Assembly (NCBI GenBank): GCA_949752795.1
Contig: OX457057.1
Coordinates: forward strand, 161,983,980-162,047,979
Direction: 5' to 3'
Length of the DNA: 64,000 nucleotides
Source: Hyperoodon ampullatus
Lineage: Eukaryota; Chordata; Mammalia; Artiodactyla; Ziphiidae
The notes below the pieces were generated by a model that saw only the letters and a list, made by a program, of their open reading frames with translations, was not told where the DNA came from and did no database searches. A program made the translations under genes and the position numbers. Of this stretch, positions 44,511 to 56,965 are shown piece after piece. The first letter of the stretch is position 1. Each line of letters begins with the position of its first letter.

Positions 44511-45224
44511 CTAAAATCAAGAGCAAAGTTACCTGGAGTCTGACCTGGGGCTGAACCCAACTGGAATTGTGAGGTGTCCCCCACCCTTAGGCCTGGGTAA
44601 GGTTTGTTCTCATATGCCAACTCCAGGAGGGCTGTCTGAACTTTTATGTCAAAAACTACGCAACTGTGTCTTCCTTTAGGGAAACAGGGCCATGATTAAC
44701 TGGATGTGTGAGAGGGGGAGAGGGGCTATGCCTGCCAGGTTATGGTTTCATTGGATGGCAGAAAGCGGAAGGTGGAGTGACCCTACCTATCCAACTGGAG
44801 GCTGAGCCACTGAGGCTCTCACAGTGAGACTTTCTTCCTCAGGGTTTGCATACTCCATAGACCACTGCCTGTATGGCCACGGCCAACTACTCCCTTACAA
44901 AGGACTTTCAGAAAAGGACTTCAGCTTTCTTGGCACTTTTCTAGTGCCTATCTGAAGTTGACAACAAGATGATTATATGGCGCATCCTCTGTGATCCTGA
45001 ATACCCTATCTCATGAGTACACCTTCTAGTACATACACATTACCCTCCTCCTCCCCTCTCAACAGAGGCTTATTTTCTGCAAGGCTGGGAGTCACTTACC
45101 TGTGGATTCCACAATCTCATCCTGGAGTTGGGGCTCCAAGTGCTCCATCCCAATTTCTTCCCGGGACCACCCAGCCTTAAGCAGGTTCAGGACTACCTCA
45201 TTGATGATATTGCCCCCAAGGTTA
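44260..45224 (-). CDS. TOR3A: TOR3A (torsin family 3 member A), last two coding exons (gene-level entry)
   Basis: Exons on the - strand: 45224-45100 and 44510-44260. Joined, they encode NLGGNIINEVVLNLLKAGWS, then REEIGMEHLEPQLQDEIVES, TDSGFGHSCLVKENLIDFFI, PFLPLEYRHVRLCARDAFLS and the C-terminus QGCKSISQRINYFLP. This is the C-terminal part of the torsin AAA+ ATPase fold, including the sensor-2 region before GCKSI. Torsin-3A is an ER-lumen glycoprotein also described as interferon-responsive (ADIR). The Walker motif exons were not found in the window. The gene is convergent with ABL2, as in other mammals. Confidence 0.93.
44511..45099. other. last TOR3A intron
   Basis: Between the two TOR3A exons; no repeat or further exon recognised. 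Confidence 0.6.
45100..45224 (-). CDS. TOR3A: TOR3A penultimate coding exon
   Basis: A 125-bp exon. On the minus strand the acceptor is CTCTTTCAG and the donor is ACAG|GTAAGT. It encodes (S)NLGGNIINEVVLNLLKAGWS then REEIGMEHLEPQLQDEIVES T. An antisense L1 begins only about 35 bp upstream of its acceptor in transcript direction (from about 45260). Confidence 0.92.
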
Positions 45225-45254
45225 CTGAAAGAGACAAGTCCGGTTAACAGATTC

Positions 45255-46935
45255 TGTTGTTGATTTTTTTTAATTGAAGTAGAGTTGATTTACAATATTG
45301 GGTTAGTTTCAGATGAACAACAAAGTGATTTAGTTTTTTATATATATATTTTTTCAGATTATTTTCTATTATAGGTGATTACAATATAGTTGGGAAATTG
45401 TTCCATTATAGGTGACTATAATATTGTTGTTGGGGATATCGTCCCCTGTGTTATACAGCAAATCCTCGTTGCTTATCTATTTTGTACAGTATCTGTAAAT
45501 CCCGTACCCCTAATTTATCACCCCCACTTTCCCCTTTGGTAACCAGAACTTTGTTTTCTACGTTTGTGGATCTATTTCTGTTTTGTATATAGATTCATCT
45601 GTATTATTTTTTTAGGTTCCATATATAAGTGATGTCACATAATATTTGTCTTTTTCTGACTTACTTCACTTAGTATGATGTTCGCTAGGGCCATCCAGCA
45701 AACGCAATATTTCTTTATTATGGCTGGTTAACATTCCATATTGTGTGTGTGTGTGTGTGTATACCACATCTTCTTAAACGAATCGTCTGTTGATAGGCAT
45801 TTGGGTTGTTTCCATGTCTTGGCTATTGTAGAGTGCTGCTATGAACACTGGGGTGTTAAAGAACAGCACACTAGTGCTGCTAAAGAACACTGCATGTATC
45901 TTTTCAAATTAGAATTTTTATCATTTCTGGATATATGCTTAGGAGTGGGATTGCTGGATCACATGATAGCTCTATTTTTAGTTTTCTGAAGAACCTCCAC
46001 AGTTTTCCATAGTGGCTCTACCAATTTACATTCCCATCAACAGTGTAGGAAGGTTCTCTTTTCTCTACACCCTCTCCAACATTTATTATTTGTAGACTTT
46101 TAGATGATAGCCATTCTGACCAGTGTGAGGTGATACCTCATTGTGGTTTTTTTTTTTAAATTTATTTAACTAAATAATTTATTTTTGGCTGCGTTGGGTC
46201 TTTGTTGCTGCACGCGGGCTTTCTCTAGTTGCGGCGAGCAGGGGCTACTCTTCATTGTGGTGCGCCGGCTTCTCATTGCAGTGGCTTCTCTTGTTGTGGA
46301 GCATGGTCTCTAGGCCTGCGGGCTGATCAGTAGTTGTGGCTCGTGGGCTCTAGAGTGCAGGCTCAGTAGTTGTGGCACACGGGCTTAGTCGCTCTGCAGT
46401 GTGGGGGATCTTCCCGAACCAGGGATCGAACCCATGTCCCCTGCATTGACAGGCGGGTTCTTAACCACTGAGCCACCTCATTGCTTGGGTACTATGAGGG
46501 GACCAGGAAAGTCCCCTCATTGTGGTTATGATTTACATTTCTCTAATAATTAGCAATGTTGAGCATCTTTGGATGTGCCTGTTGGCCATCTGTATGTCTT
46601 TGGAGAAATGTCTATTTAGGTCTTCTGACCATTTTTTGATTTTTTTTTTTTTTTTGATATTGAGTTGTATGAGTTGTTAGTATCTTTCGGAAATTAAGCC
46701 CTTGTTGGTTGCATTACAAATATTTTCTCCCATTCTGTAGCAGGTTGTCTTTTTGTTTTGTTGAGGGTTCCTTTGCTGTGCAAAAGCTTTTAAGTTTGAT
46801 TAGGTCCTATTCATTTTTGCTTTTACTTCTTTTGCCTTGGGAGACTGATCCAAGAAAATATTGCCACAACTTACGTCAAAAATGTTTTGCCTATGTTCTC
46901 TTCAAGGAGTTTTATGGTGTCATGTCTTAGATTTC
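45255..46935 (-). mobile_element. L1 (antisense, 5'-truncated), split by a SINE
   Basis: Two blocks (about 45255-46135 and 46528-46935) form one antisense L1 3' end. Landmarks: TTAATTGAAGTAGAGTTGAT, CATATATAAGTGATGTCACA, GGTTGTTTCCATGTCTTGGC, TTTACATTTCTCTAATAATT, TTTGCTGTGCAAAAGCTTTT. A (GT)10 run is at 45740-45760. It is in the same orientation as TOR3A and lies in its intron. Confidence 0.88.
46149..46514 (-). mobile_element. long CHR-2-type SINE with a small insertion in its head
   Basis: Antisense SINE containing TTTGGCTGCGTTGGGTCTTT, TTCTCTAGTTGCGGCGAGCA and GATCGAACCCATGTCCCCTG. Flanked by CCTCATTGTGGTT at 46136-46148 and 46515-46527. About 24 bp (ATTGCTTGGGTACTATGAGG and neighbours) are inserted between the usual head words GAGCCACC and ACCAGG. 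Confidence 0.88.
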
Positions 46936-46944
46936 ATTATTTTT

Positions 46945-47158
46945 TTTTTTTTTTTTTTTTTTTTTTGCGGTACGCGGGCCTCTCACTGTTGTGGCCTCTC
47001 CCGTTGCGGAGCACAGGCTCCGGATGCGCAGGCTCAGTGGCCATGGCTCACGGGCCCAGCTGCTCCGTGGCATGTGGGATCTTCCCAGACCGGGGCATGA
47101 ACCCGCGTCCCCTGCATCGGCAGGCGGACTCTCAACCACTGCGCCACCAGGGAAGCCC
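46945..47158 (-). mobile_element. young CHR-type SINE with perfect TSD
   Basis: Antisense SINE after poly-T, ending CCACCAGGGAAGCCC. Flanked by AGATTTCATTATTTTT at 46929-46944 and 47159-47174, identical over 16 bp. Confidence 0.94.
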
Positions 47159-47329
47159 AGATTTCATTATTTTTATATTTGGCTTCCAAATGGGTAAGCT
47201 GACCACTGAAGCCATTGCATTGGTGACTGGAAGAATGGAGGTTGAGGGGCCTGGACCTGCCCTCCTCAGGGAAATCTTACCACAACACACCATCCTGCTT
47301 TGTCACCCATTCTCCCTGCCTCACTCTCT

Positions 47330-47960
47330 TGTGACAAACACTGAGACGGTACTAGGTGCAGAGTGCACAAAGATGGTATGATGTAGTTCTTTCCCTTGAC
47401 TTCTGTGTGGAAGGAGAGGCACATGTGTGTGTGATTCCAGGACAGTTTGGCAAGGGCCAATGTAGGAGCAACTAGGGCCCAGGGAGAAGACTTCAGAGGG
47501 AAGATGAGAATTCTGGGCAAATGTAGACTGAGTAGTGATCGTCAGACACAAGGCAGGGAAGGCCACGTGTCCAGGCACGGGCGATCAGAGGGCTTGTGGG
47601 GTTCAGGGGCTGCAAGTAGCTTGGAGAGGCTGGAGGAGCATAGGCATGAAAGGTAGGCTGAGCCTGGCCTCAGATCTTTGTGAGCCATGCACGTGGATTT
47701 TAGCTTATGCGCCATGGAGAGCTGTTGAAGGGTTTTGAACTTGAGAGTATAGGGTAGTAGGGTAGTCTGATCCACTTTACTTCCTAAGAAAATCATTCTT
47801 GGGCCACAGTGGCTGGATTGAAGAGAAAGCCAGTCAGGGAGCTTTTTGCAGTAGTCCATGTTTGGAGGTGATGTAGGCAATGGAGAAGGGTTTAGAATTA
47901 GTGTGGGAGGCACAATTGACAGGACCTTGTAACTAATGGATGTGAGAAGTGAGAGAAAGG
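47330..47960 (-). mobile_element. L2 fossil, copy 3 (antisense)
   Basis: Contains GATCTTTGTGAGCCATGCAC, ATGGAGAGCTGTTGAAGGGT, GGCCACAGTGGCTGGATTG, AGCCAGTCAGGGAGC and TTTTGCAGTAGTCCATG, the order of reverse L2. It keeps the segment between GGATTG and GCAGTAGTCC that the ABL2 exon copy has lost. Confidence 0.6.
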
Positions 47961-50900
47961 AGGTCAACAAAGAAAACAAGTGTCTGCCTTGAGTGGCCTG
48001 CAGCCCCCTCAGTGAAAGTGGAATATAGGGGAAGGGTGGAGATGCCAGCTTGGATTTACACACGTTTGAGTGTTGTGCACTTGCCTGTGACCTCGCCAGG
48101 GGTTGTGATTTCATTGGGCAACTGGAATCGTGGGTCTAAATACAGGAAAGGGGAGTGAGTTAGAGAGATGAAGGGGAGAAGAAATCTTAGAGCTGGGAAG
48201 GAGGGAGGGGAGGCTGGGACTGGCAGCACGTCGTCCTCCCCACCCCACCGCACTCATCTCCCCTCCCAGGCCGTCTGCCAGCTCCTTAAACCAAGCTCTG
48301 CCCTGCTTTTTCCTCAGGCCCAGCAGAGTGAGGGAGTATAAAGAGTGAAGGAAACAAGGAGACAGGTGGCAAGTGAAGGGGCGGGGATCTAGTATTTCCA
48401 TTCTGTTCTCATCAAGCTCTGACACTCAGGTATGTTAGCTCATTTGTCTTCTCATTTAGCATTTGAGTGTATCCTAGGGGCCAGGCTTGGGACACAGAGG
48501 AGGAGCTGGGTGGTTCTCTCCCTGCCTGCCTCCATGGACGGGCAAGGAGAGAGAGGCTGGGGCAGGCATCCTTTCCTGCCAAGTGGTCCAATCTTCCTTC
48601 TTGTAGGGGCCAGTGTGGCCCCTCATGGCTAGATTTTACCTGAGGCCATGAGTCCCCAGCTAGAGAGCCTGGGGGCTCCCTGCTCAAGTTCAGCTGCTCA
48701 GCCAGACTTCCCCTGGCATCTGTAGCTGGGGAAGCTGCTTATGATGACACTCTTCTACTTCCTGAAGCTGTGGCCCTCCTCCTCCTCCGGCAGGAAGGCC
48801 TGCCAGGCAGGTCATCTGTGGACACGCAAGACCACAGTTGCATCAGCTGAGGCAAGACCTGCCCACTGCCAAGGGATTGCCCAATCCTGCATTCCTCACA
48901 GGAGGCAAAGGAGGGTTTACCTTTCCATGGGCTACAGGACAGGCATCCAGGGTGAAAGGGAGAGGAAGAGGATTCACTTGCTCAGCCCCAGGGGCACAGA
49001 CTCTGGTGCCTTCCCCATTTCTACCCAGAAAGCCACCTGACACCAAGTTTCTTGAGAGCATAAGCTTAGCCTCTTTGTGGTAACCCAGTGCCTAGCACCT
49101 GTCAGGCGCTCAATATTTATTAAATGTTTGTTTATTGAATAAATGGACATCTCTGCATGTTTGTCTACACTATCTCCACCTCCCTTCTGAATTTCTCCTT
49201 TTCTTTTGTCCCACAGCCAATGTCCCTCTTCTTCCTCCATGTTACAGGCTTTATCTCACCCACCAATACATAACCTGGGCCCCTTTTTTATTCCAACCCC
49301 ACCCCCAGTCTTCAGCTCCTCAGGCACCAGCAATTACACCTTTAAACAGATGTTGCCTTCCCGGAACACTTCAAATCCCTTGCACAGCCCCCCAGGTTGC
49401 CTGCTGACTGGGAGGTCTGAAGGGATCAAGGGACAGAAGGCACCTCTAGAGATGACCCCCCTCCCGGCTCTGGGACAGGACGACACGAAATCTCACCACA
49501 GAGGAAGGAGGCTCAAAGGCCTCTCCAGAACTGTGGTCACAAAACCCAGCCTTAACTGCTAAGTAAGTCTTCCCTGAAGAAGAGATACAAACCTGACTCA
49601 ATCATAATCTCTCTGAACCTTAGTTTCCTAATTTGTAAAATGAGAGACTTGAAGCAGACAAGTTAAGAAGCCCTCCTTAGGTCACCTTGGATTCAGTGGT
49701 CAGTCAACAAATAGACACTTCTGTGAGCACCTGCTATGTGCTGGGGTACAAGGCCTTTGATTCCATGAATAACTGACATTTGTATAGTTCTTTGCATTTT
49801 TCAAAGCCCTTTCTATCCATTCTTTTTCTGACAGCAGCCCACAGAGAACAGGCATTAATTACCCTCTTCACTTTACAGCTTCAACGGGAGAGGCCAGTAG
49901 CTCTGATCCCCAGAGTTTCACTGTGCCTGTCCTGCCCCGTGACTCCATTCCCAGAGCCTTCTGGACTTGGTAGAAATGGGCAAAAGTAGTTAATGTTACT
50001 AACTACTAACCAAGTAGTTAGTACTTGGCCAGGGGCCCCAAATTCCTCAGGCCCAGATGAAGGACTGGCTGAGTGAGTGCTGGGGCAACTCTAGCCACAG
50101 CCCCGCTCCCCACTACACCCCCTGCTTCAGCTGCTACCTCCTCCTTCTGCCATCTGACACCACCACTTTGCAGGGGGGCCAGCAGAGCTGCTAGCACTTC
50201 AAATAGCAGGTTTAGGATTTTTTTCAGGATTAAACCACTGGCCTTACACTAGTGATTTGTTTACACCATCAGTTTGAATCAGCTGTGCTTTTCTTTTAAA
50301 TATGAGTCCTCACCACAGGTAAGGTTATTGTAGAAATCAAGTCCAGAGACACCATCTTCCCCCACCTATCACTAGACTAGCTGAAAACTTCGGGGTTTAG
50401 AGGTGCTGCTTTCTGGCTGCCCAAGGCAGGGGTGCAAGGTGCTGCACCGCACTGACAGCCTGGCTGGCCCACGGGCTCCAGACAGTCCACCCAGGCCTGT
50501 TGGGGACCACTGGCTCTCACAGGCCAGGCCCACACCGGGGCCACTGGAACTGGAAGCCATGTCCTCACCTCTCTGTCACCAGTGTGCATCCTCCCTAGGG
50601 GCTCAAAGGCTCCTTCAGGGCCAGTGCAGCCTCTGCATCCCCTGCCACAGTAGGCCCACAGGGCAGCTTGTCTGCAGTGGCTCTCTTCCTGGCCATGCCT
50701 CCACTCTGCCAGTTTCTGGTCATCAGGACCCCGTGGCCTCAGACAGTGCACAGACGCCAGGTCACTAGGGGGAAAGGGCAGGTGGTGGGACGGGCACTGC
50801 CAGCAGGTCAATGACCAAAGTACTACAAATGCAAACATTTGCCTAGAGATAGCAGGGTCACCTGCGTCGCATTAGGAAGTCCTGGCAACAGCAAGGGTGA

Positions 50901-51933
50901 GGTTTTCCAAGCTGAGAACTGGTGGGGAAGTCAGTGCCCTGGCACCTCGAGCCAAGCTGGGGAAAGGTCGGCCACAGCCACAAGGCAGAAGCGGGCTTGG
51001 CCTGGTAGGAGGAAGGAACCAGGCAGTGGAGGGGGCAGGAAGAAGCCACGTGCAGAGTCAAAGGATCCCTGCGATAGAAAGGGCGTCCTGAGGTAGCTGG
51101 GCACTAGGCTTCCTTCTGTTCTGAGGGAAGGACTCTGCCTGCAGGAATGGTTCCAGGGGTCCCCTGCCCCCACCCCCTGCCAGGGCTTGGGTGGAGAAGC
51201 CTTGGGGAACCAAGGTGATTCCTTTTTTTGCCTCCTCTGCGTTTTAGAGCCCCTACCTAATTCACTGCAACAGGAAGAGATTTGCAGTTCTGGGCTACCT
51301 CAGAAGGTGATAAGTAGTATCACAGAGTTTACTGTCCTTGCCTCCTAATTCTGATCACTCAAGTCATATCAGAAAATCTTTCTCTGCTTTTCTCTTACAA
51401 TCACCTTTGGGGGCTCCCAAAGGCCCTCCTTTGCAATGCATTGTAGTGTCCCCTCAGCCTTACTTACAGACCAGGAAGGACTTGCCACTAACACACCAAA
51501 ATCCCAACTCCCAACCCAGCAACAGTTTAAACCGGTTCCACCTTGTCTTGTGGGTCCACAATGAAACAAGATTTGCCCTCCACAGCTCACTCCTTCATAC
51601 ACTCCAAGCCTGGATAAAAACCCCTTACTTCTCCTCACAGGGTGTACCCTAAAGCTGGGGGAAATCCCCTAGCAAGCATGTACTGGCCTGTGGGAAGCAG
51701 GTGACAGTGGGGAGGAATGGTTTGGCTTCCACTGAGTGCAAGAAGCTGCTTGTGAAGCATTCAAGTTGGGCCACAGGGACCCAAACTTGACTGCTAACAG
51801 ACCTTAGGCAGGACTTTCTGTTGGAGCTGCCATGAAAAGATAGGATTGGACAGCTTAATTTCAAAATTAACTTTTTGCAAGCTATTTCTAGAGCCTGTGG
51901 CACACAGAGGGAACTCCTAGTGTGTACATTTCC
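47961..51933. other. non-coding stretch, probably TOR3A intron
   Basis: GC-richer than the ABL2 introns. An L2 3' end lies at about 49070-49145 (GTGCCTAGCACCTGTCAGGC, TATTGAATAAATG). MIR/L2-like pieces lie at about 49600-49870. Open frames here match no family I know, and no torsin Walker motif or DEAEK-type sequence was found on either strand. Confidence 0.5.
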
Positions 51934-52147
51934 AACTACATTACAAAGCTTTAGCAATAAAAGCAGTATGGTATTGGCATATAAACAGACACACAGATAA
52001 ATGGAACAGAATAGAGCCTGGAAATAAATCCACACACATATGGTTAATTAATTTACGACAGAGCTATAAATATGCAATGGGGAAAGGACAGTCTCTTCAA
52101 TAATTGGTACTGGGAAGCTACATGCAAAAGAATGAACTCGACCACAA
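51934..52147 (+). mobile_element. old L1 ORF2 fragment
   Basis: TTAGCAATAAAAGCAGTATG, GATAAATGGAACAGAATAGA, CAATGGGGAAAGGACAGTCT and GCAAAAGAATGAACTCGACC are L1 ORF2 landmarks. It meets L1 element B at about 52147. Confidence 0.8.
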
Positions 52148-55100
52148 AAAAATGCTGGAACTGACCAAACAAGATATCCTACAACCAAAGAAGAAGCCAC
52201 AATGAGACGGTAGGAGGGGCATAATTGTGCTAAAATCAAATCCCATACCTGCTGGGTGGGCAACCCACAAACCAGAAAATAATTATATCACAGAAGTTCT
52301 CCCACAGGAGTGAAAGTTCTGAGCCTCACGTCAGGCTCCCCAACCTGAGGGTCTGGCAACAGGAGGAGGAGCCCCAAGAGAATCTGGCTTTGAAGGCCAG
52401 TGAGGTGTGAACACAGGAATTTCACAGGACTAGGGGAAACAGAAACTCCACTCTTGGAGGGTGCACACAACATCTTGTGTGCATCAGGACCCAGGGAAAA
52501 AAGCAGTGACCTCATAAGAGCCTAGACAAGACCTGCTTGCTGGTATTGGAGGCTCTCCTGTGGAGGCAGGGGGCAGCTGTGCCTCATTGTGGAGACAAAG
52601 ACAATGGTGGTGGTAGTTCTGGGGAGTGCTCATTGGCGTGAGCCCTGCTGGAGGCTGCTATTTTCTCACCAAGGCCTGGTCCCACAACAGCCTTCAGGCT
52701 CCAGTGCTGGTACCTCAGGCAGAACAGGGCAGGAATACAGCCACACCCATCAGCATACAGGGTGCTTAACGTCTTCCTGAGCATACAGCTACCTGCTAAA
52801 CACACCCCTTAATAAGGCCCTGCCCACCAGAGGGACAAGACCCAGCTCAACTGCAGTCACAGAAAGTTATACAAAATGAAAAGGCAGAGGAATGTGTCCC
52901 AGCTGAAGAAATAAGATAAAACCCCAGAACAACAACTAAATGAAGTGGAGATAGGCAATCTACCTGAAAACGAATTCAGAGTAATGACAGTAAAGATGAT
53001 CCAAGATCTCAGAAAAAGAATGGAAGCACAAAGATCAATAAAACTAAAAGCTGCTTCTTTGAGAAGATAAACAAAATTGATAAACCATTAGACTCATCAA
53101 GAAAAAAAGGGAGAAGACTCAAATCAATAAAATTAGAAATGAAAAAGGAGAAGTAACAACTGACACTGCAGAAATACAAAGGATCATGAGAGATTACTAC
53201 AAGCAACTCTATGCCAATAAAATGGACAACCTGGAAGAAATGGACAAATTCTTAGAAATGCACAGCCTGCCAAGACTGAATCAGGAAGAAATAGAAAATA
53301 TGAACAGACCAATCACAAGCACTGAAATTGAAACTGTGATTAAAAATCTACCAACAAACAAAAGCCCAGGACCAGATGGCTTCACAGGCGAATTCTATCA
53401 AACATTTAGAAAAGACCTACCACCCATCCTTCTCAAACTCTTCCAAAATACTGCAGAGGAAGGAGCACTCCCAAACTCATTCTACGAGGCCGCCATCACC
53501 TTGATACCAAAACCAGACAAGGATGTCACAAAGAAAGAAAACTACAGGCCAGTATCACTGATGAACATAGATGCAAAAACCCTCAACAAAATAGTAGCAA
53601 ACAGAATCCAACACCACATTAAAAGGATCATACACCATGATCGAGTAGGGTTTATTCCAGGAATGCAAGGATTCTTCAATATACGCAAATCAATCATCGT
53701 GATACACCATATTAACAAATTGAAGAACAAAAAACATATGATCATCTCAATAGATGCAGAGACAGCTTTCGACAAAATTCAACACCCATTTTTGATAAAA
53801 ACCCTGCAGAAACTAGGCATAGAGGGAATTTTGCTCAACATAATAAAGGCCATATATGACAAACCCACAGCCAACATTGTCCTCAATGGTGAAAAACTGA
53901 AAGCATTTCCACTAACATCAGGAAAAGACAAGGTTGCCAACTCTCACCACTCTTATTCAACATAGTTTTGGAAGTTTTAGCCACAGAAATCAGAGAAGCA
54001 AAGGAAATAAAAGGAATCCAAATTGGAAAAGAAGAAGTAAAGCTGTCACTGTTTGCAGATGACATGATACTATACATAGAGAATCCTAAAGATGCTACCA
54101 GAAAACTATTAGAGCTAATCAATGAATTTGGTAAAGTAGCAGGATACAAAATTAATGCACCGAAATCTCTGGCATTCCTGTACACTAATGATGAAAAATC
54201 TGAAAGTGAAATCAAGAAAACACTCCCATCTACCATTGAAACAAAAAGAATAAAATATCTAGGAATAAACCTACCTAAGGAGACAAAAGGCCTGTATGCA
54301 GAAAATTATAAGACACTGATGAATTAAAGATGATACAAATCGATGGAGAGATATACCATGTTCTTGGATTGGAAGAATCAACATTGTGAAAATGACTCTA
54401 CTACCCAAAGCAATCTACAGATTCAGTGCAATCCCTATCAAACTACCACTGGCATTTTTCACAGAAATGGAACAAAAAATTTCACAACTTGCATGGAAAC
54501 ACAAAAGACCCCGAATAGCCAAAGCAATCTTGAGAACAAAAAACGGACCTGATGGAATAAGGCTCCCTGACTTCAGACTATACTACAAAGCTACAGTAAT
54601 CAAGATAGTATGGTACTGGCACAAAAACATAAATCTAGATCAATGGAACAGGATAGAAAGCCCAGAGATAAACCCACGCACATATGGTCACCTTATCTTT
54701 GATAAAGGAGGCAGGAATGTACAGTGGAGAAAGGACAGCCTCTTCAATAAGTGGTGCTGGGAAAACTGAACAGGTACATGTAAAAGTATGAGATTAGAAC
54801 ACGTCCTAACACCATAAGTTCAAAATGCATTAAACACCTAAATGTAAGACCAGAAACTATCAAACACTTAGAGGAACACATAGGCAAAACACTCTATGAC
54901 AGAAATCATAGCAACATCCTTTTTGACCCACCTCCTAGAGAAATGGAAATAAAAACAAAAATAAACAAATGGGACCTAATGAAACTTCAAAGATTTTACA
55001 CAGCAAAGGAAACCATAAAAAAGACAAAAAGACAATCCCCAGAATGGGAGAAAATACTTGCAAATGAAGCCACTGACAAAGGATTAATCTCCAAAATTTA

Positions 55101-56130
55101 TAAGCAGCTCATGCACCTCAATAACAAACACCAAAGCAACCCAATCCAAAAATGGGCAGAAGACCGAAATAGACATTTCTCCAAAGAAGATATACAGACT
55201 TCCAGCAAACACATAAAAGAATGCTCAACATCATTAATCATTAGAGAAATGCAAATCAAAACTACAATGAGATATCATCTCACACCAGTCAGAATGGCCA
55301 TCATCAAAAAATCTAGAAACAATACATGCTGGAGAGGGTGTGGAGAAAAGGGAACACTCTTGCACTGCTCGTGGGAATGTGAATTGGTACAGCCACTATG
55401 GAGAACAGAATGCAGGTTCCTTAAAAAACTAAAAATAGAACTACCATATGACTCTGCAATCCCACTACTGGGCATATTCCCTGAGAAAACCGTCATTCAA
55501 AAAGAGTCATGTACCAAAATGTTCATTGCAGCTCTATTTACAATAGCCCGGAGATGGAAACAACCTAAGTGTCCATCATCCGATGAATGGATAAAGAAGA
55601 TGCAGCACATGTATACAATGGAATATTACGCAGCCATAAGAAGAAACGAAATTGAGCTATTTGTAATGAGGTGGATAGACCTAGAGTCTGTCATACAGAG
55701 TGAAGTAAGTCAGAAAGAGAAAGAGAAATACTGTATGCTAACACGTATATATGGAATTTAGGGGAAGAAAATGTCATGAAGAACGTAGGGGTAAAATAGG
55801 AATAAAGACACAGATGACTTGAGAATGGACTTCAGGATATGGGGAGGGGAAAGGGTAAACTGTGACAAAGCAAGAGAGAGGCATGGACATATATACAGTA
55901 CCAAACGTAAGGTAGATAGCTGGTGGGAAGCAGTCATGTAGTACAGGGAGATCAGCTCAGTGCTTTCTGACCACCTGGAGGGGTGGGATAGGGAGGGTGG
56001 GAGGGAGGGAGACGCAAGAGGCAAGGGATATGGGAACAGATGTTTATGTATAACTGATTCACTTTTTTACAAAGCATAAACTAATACAGCATTGTGAAGC
56101 AATGATACACCAATAAAGTTGCAAAAAAAT
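52148..56130 (+). mobile_element. L1 element B, internally deleted, with intact 3' end
   Basis: 5'UTR from about 52148 (lacking the first ~95 bp seen in element A) to 52870. ORF1 starts at 52876 but meets a stop after 12 codons. At about 53030-53037 the sequence jumps from early ORF1 to the ORF2 segment equivalent to about 3694 of element A, a loss of about 2 kb. The RT domain ([28 protein letters not shown] intact near 54054) is broken by a frameshift near 53940 and by stops. The last ORF2 block runs 54943-55761. The 3'UTR ends with AATAAA near 56113. It is the parent of the tandem array to its right. Confidence 0.9.
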
Positions 56131-56144
56131 AAAAATCGAGAAAC

Positions 56145-56965
56145 AATAAATGGTGGAGAGGGTGTGGAGAAAAGGGAACACACTTGCACTGCTGGTGGGA
56201 ATGTGAATTGGAACAGCCACTATGGAGAACAGAATGGAGGTTCCTTAAAAAACTAAAAATAGAACTACCATATGACTCTGCAATCCCACTACTGGGCATA
56301 TTCCCTGAGAAAACCATAATTCAAAAAGAGTCATGTACCAAAATGTTCATTGCAGCTCTATTTACAATAGCCCGGAGATGGAAACAACCTAAGTGTCCAT
56401 CATCCGATGAATGGATAAAAAAGATGTGGCGCATGTATACAATGGAATATTACTCAGCCAGAAAAAGAAACGAAATTGAGCTATTTGTAATGAGGTGGAT
56501 AGACCTAGAGTCTGTCATACAGAGTGAACTAAGTCAAAAAGAGAAAGACAAATACTGAATGCTAACATATATATGGAATTTAAGAAAAAAAATTTCATGA
56601 AGAACCTAGGGGTAAAACAGGAATAAAGACATAGACCTACTTGAGAATGGACTTGAGGATATGGGGAGGGGGAAGGGTAAGCTGTGACAAAGCGAGAGCG
56701 AGGCATGGACATGTGTACACTACCAAACGTAAGGTAGATACGTAGTGGGAAGCAGCCACGCAGCACAGGGAGATCAGCTCGGTGCTTTCTGACCGCCTGG
56801 AAGGGTGGGATAGGGAGGGTGGGAGGGAGGGAGACCCAAGAGGCAAGGGATATGGGAACAGAGGTTTATGTATAACTGATTCACTTTTTTATAAAGCAGA
56901 AACGAATACAGCATTGTGAAGCAATGATACACCAATAAAGTTGCAAAAAATAAAAATCAAGAAAC
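56145..56965 (+). repeat. array unit 1
   Basis: 5' half like the parental L1 and unit 8 (ACAGAATGGAGGTTCC, GACTCTGCAATCCC). The ORF2 tail is open from 56184 but ends early at a TGA (56556-56558) shortly before the natural stop. Confidence 0.9.

Noticed and set aside
47542..48114. 190-codon open frame on the - strand
   Set aside because: It overlaps the L2 fossil and has no recognisable domain or splice context; it matches no torsin sequence.
50377..50838. 153-codon open frame on the - strand, considered as a TOR3A exon
   Set aside because: The translation has no Walker, DEAEK or other torsin motif and is bounded by no convincing splice sites; GC-rich chance frame.
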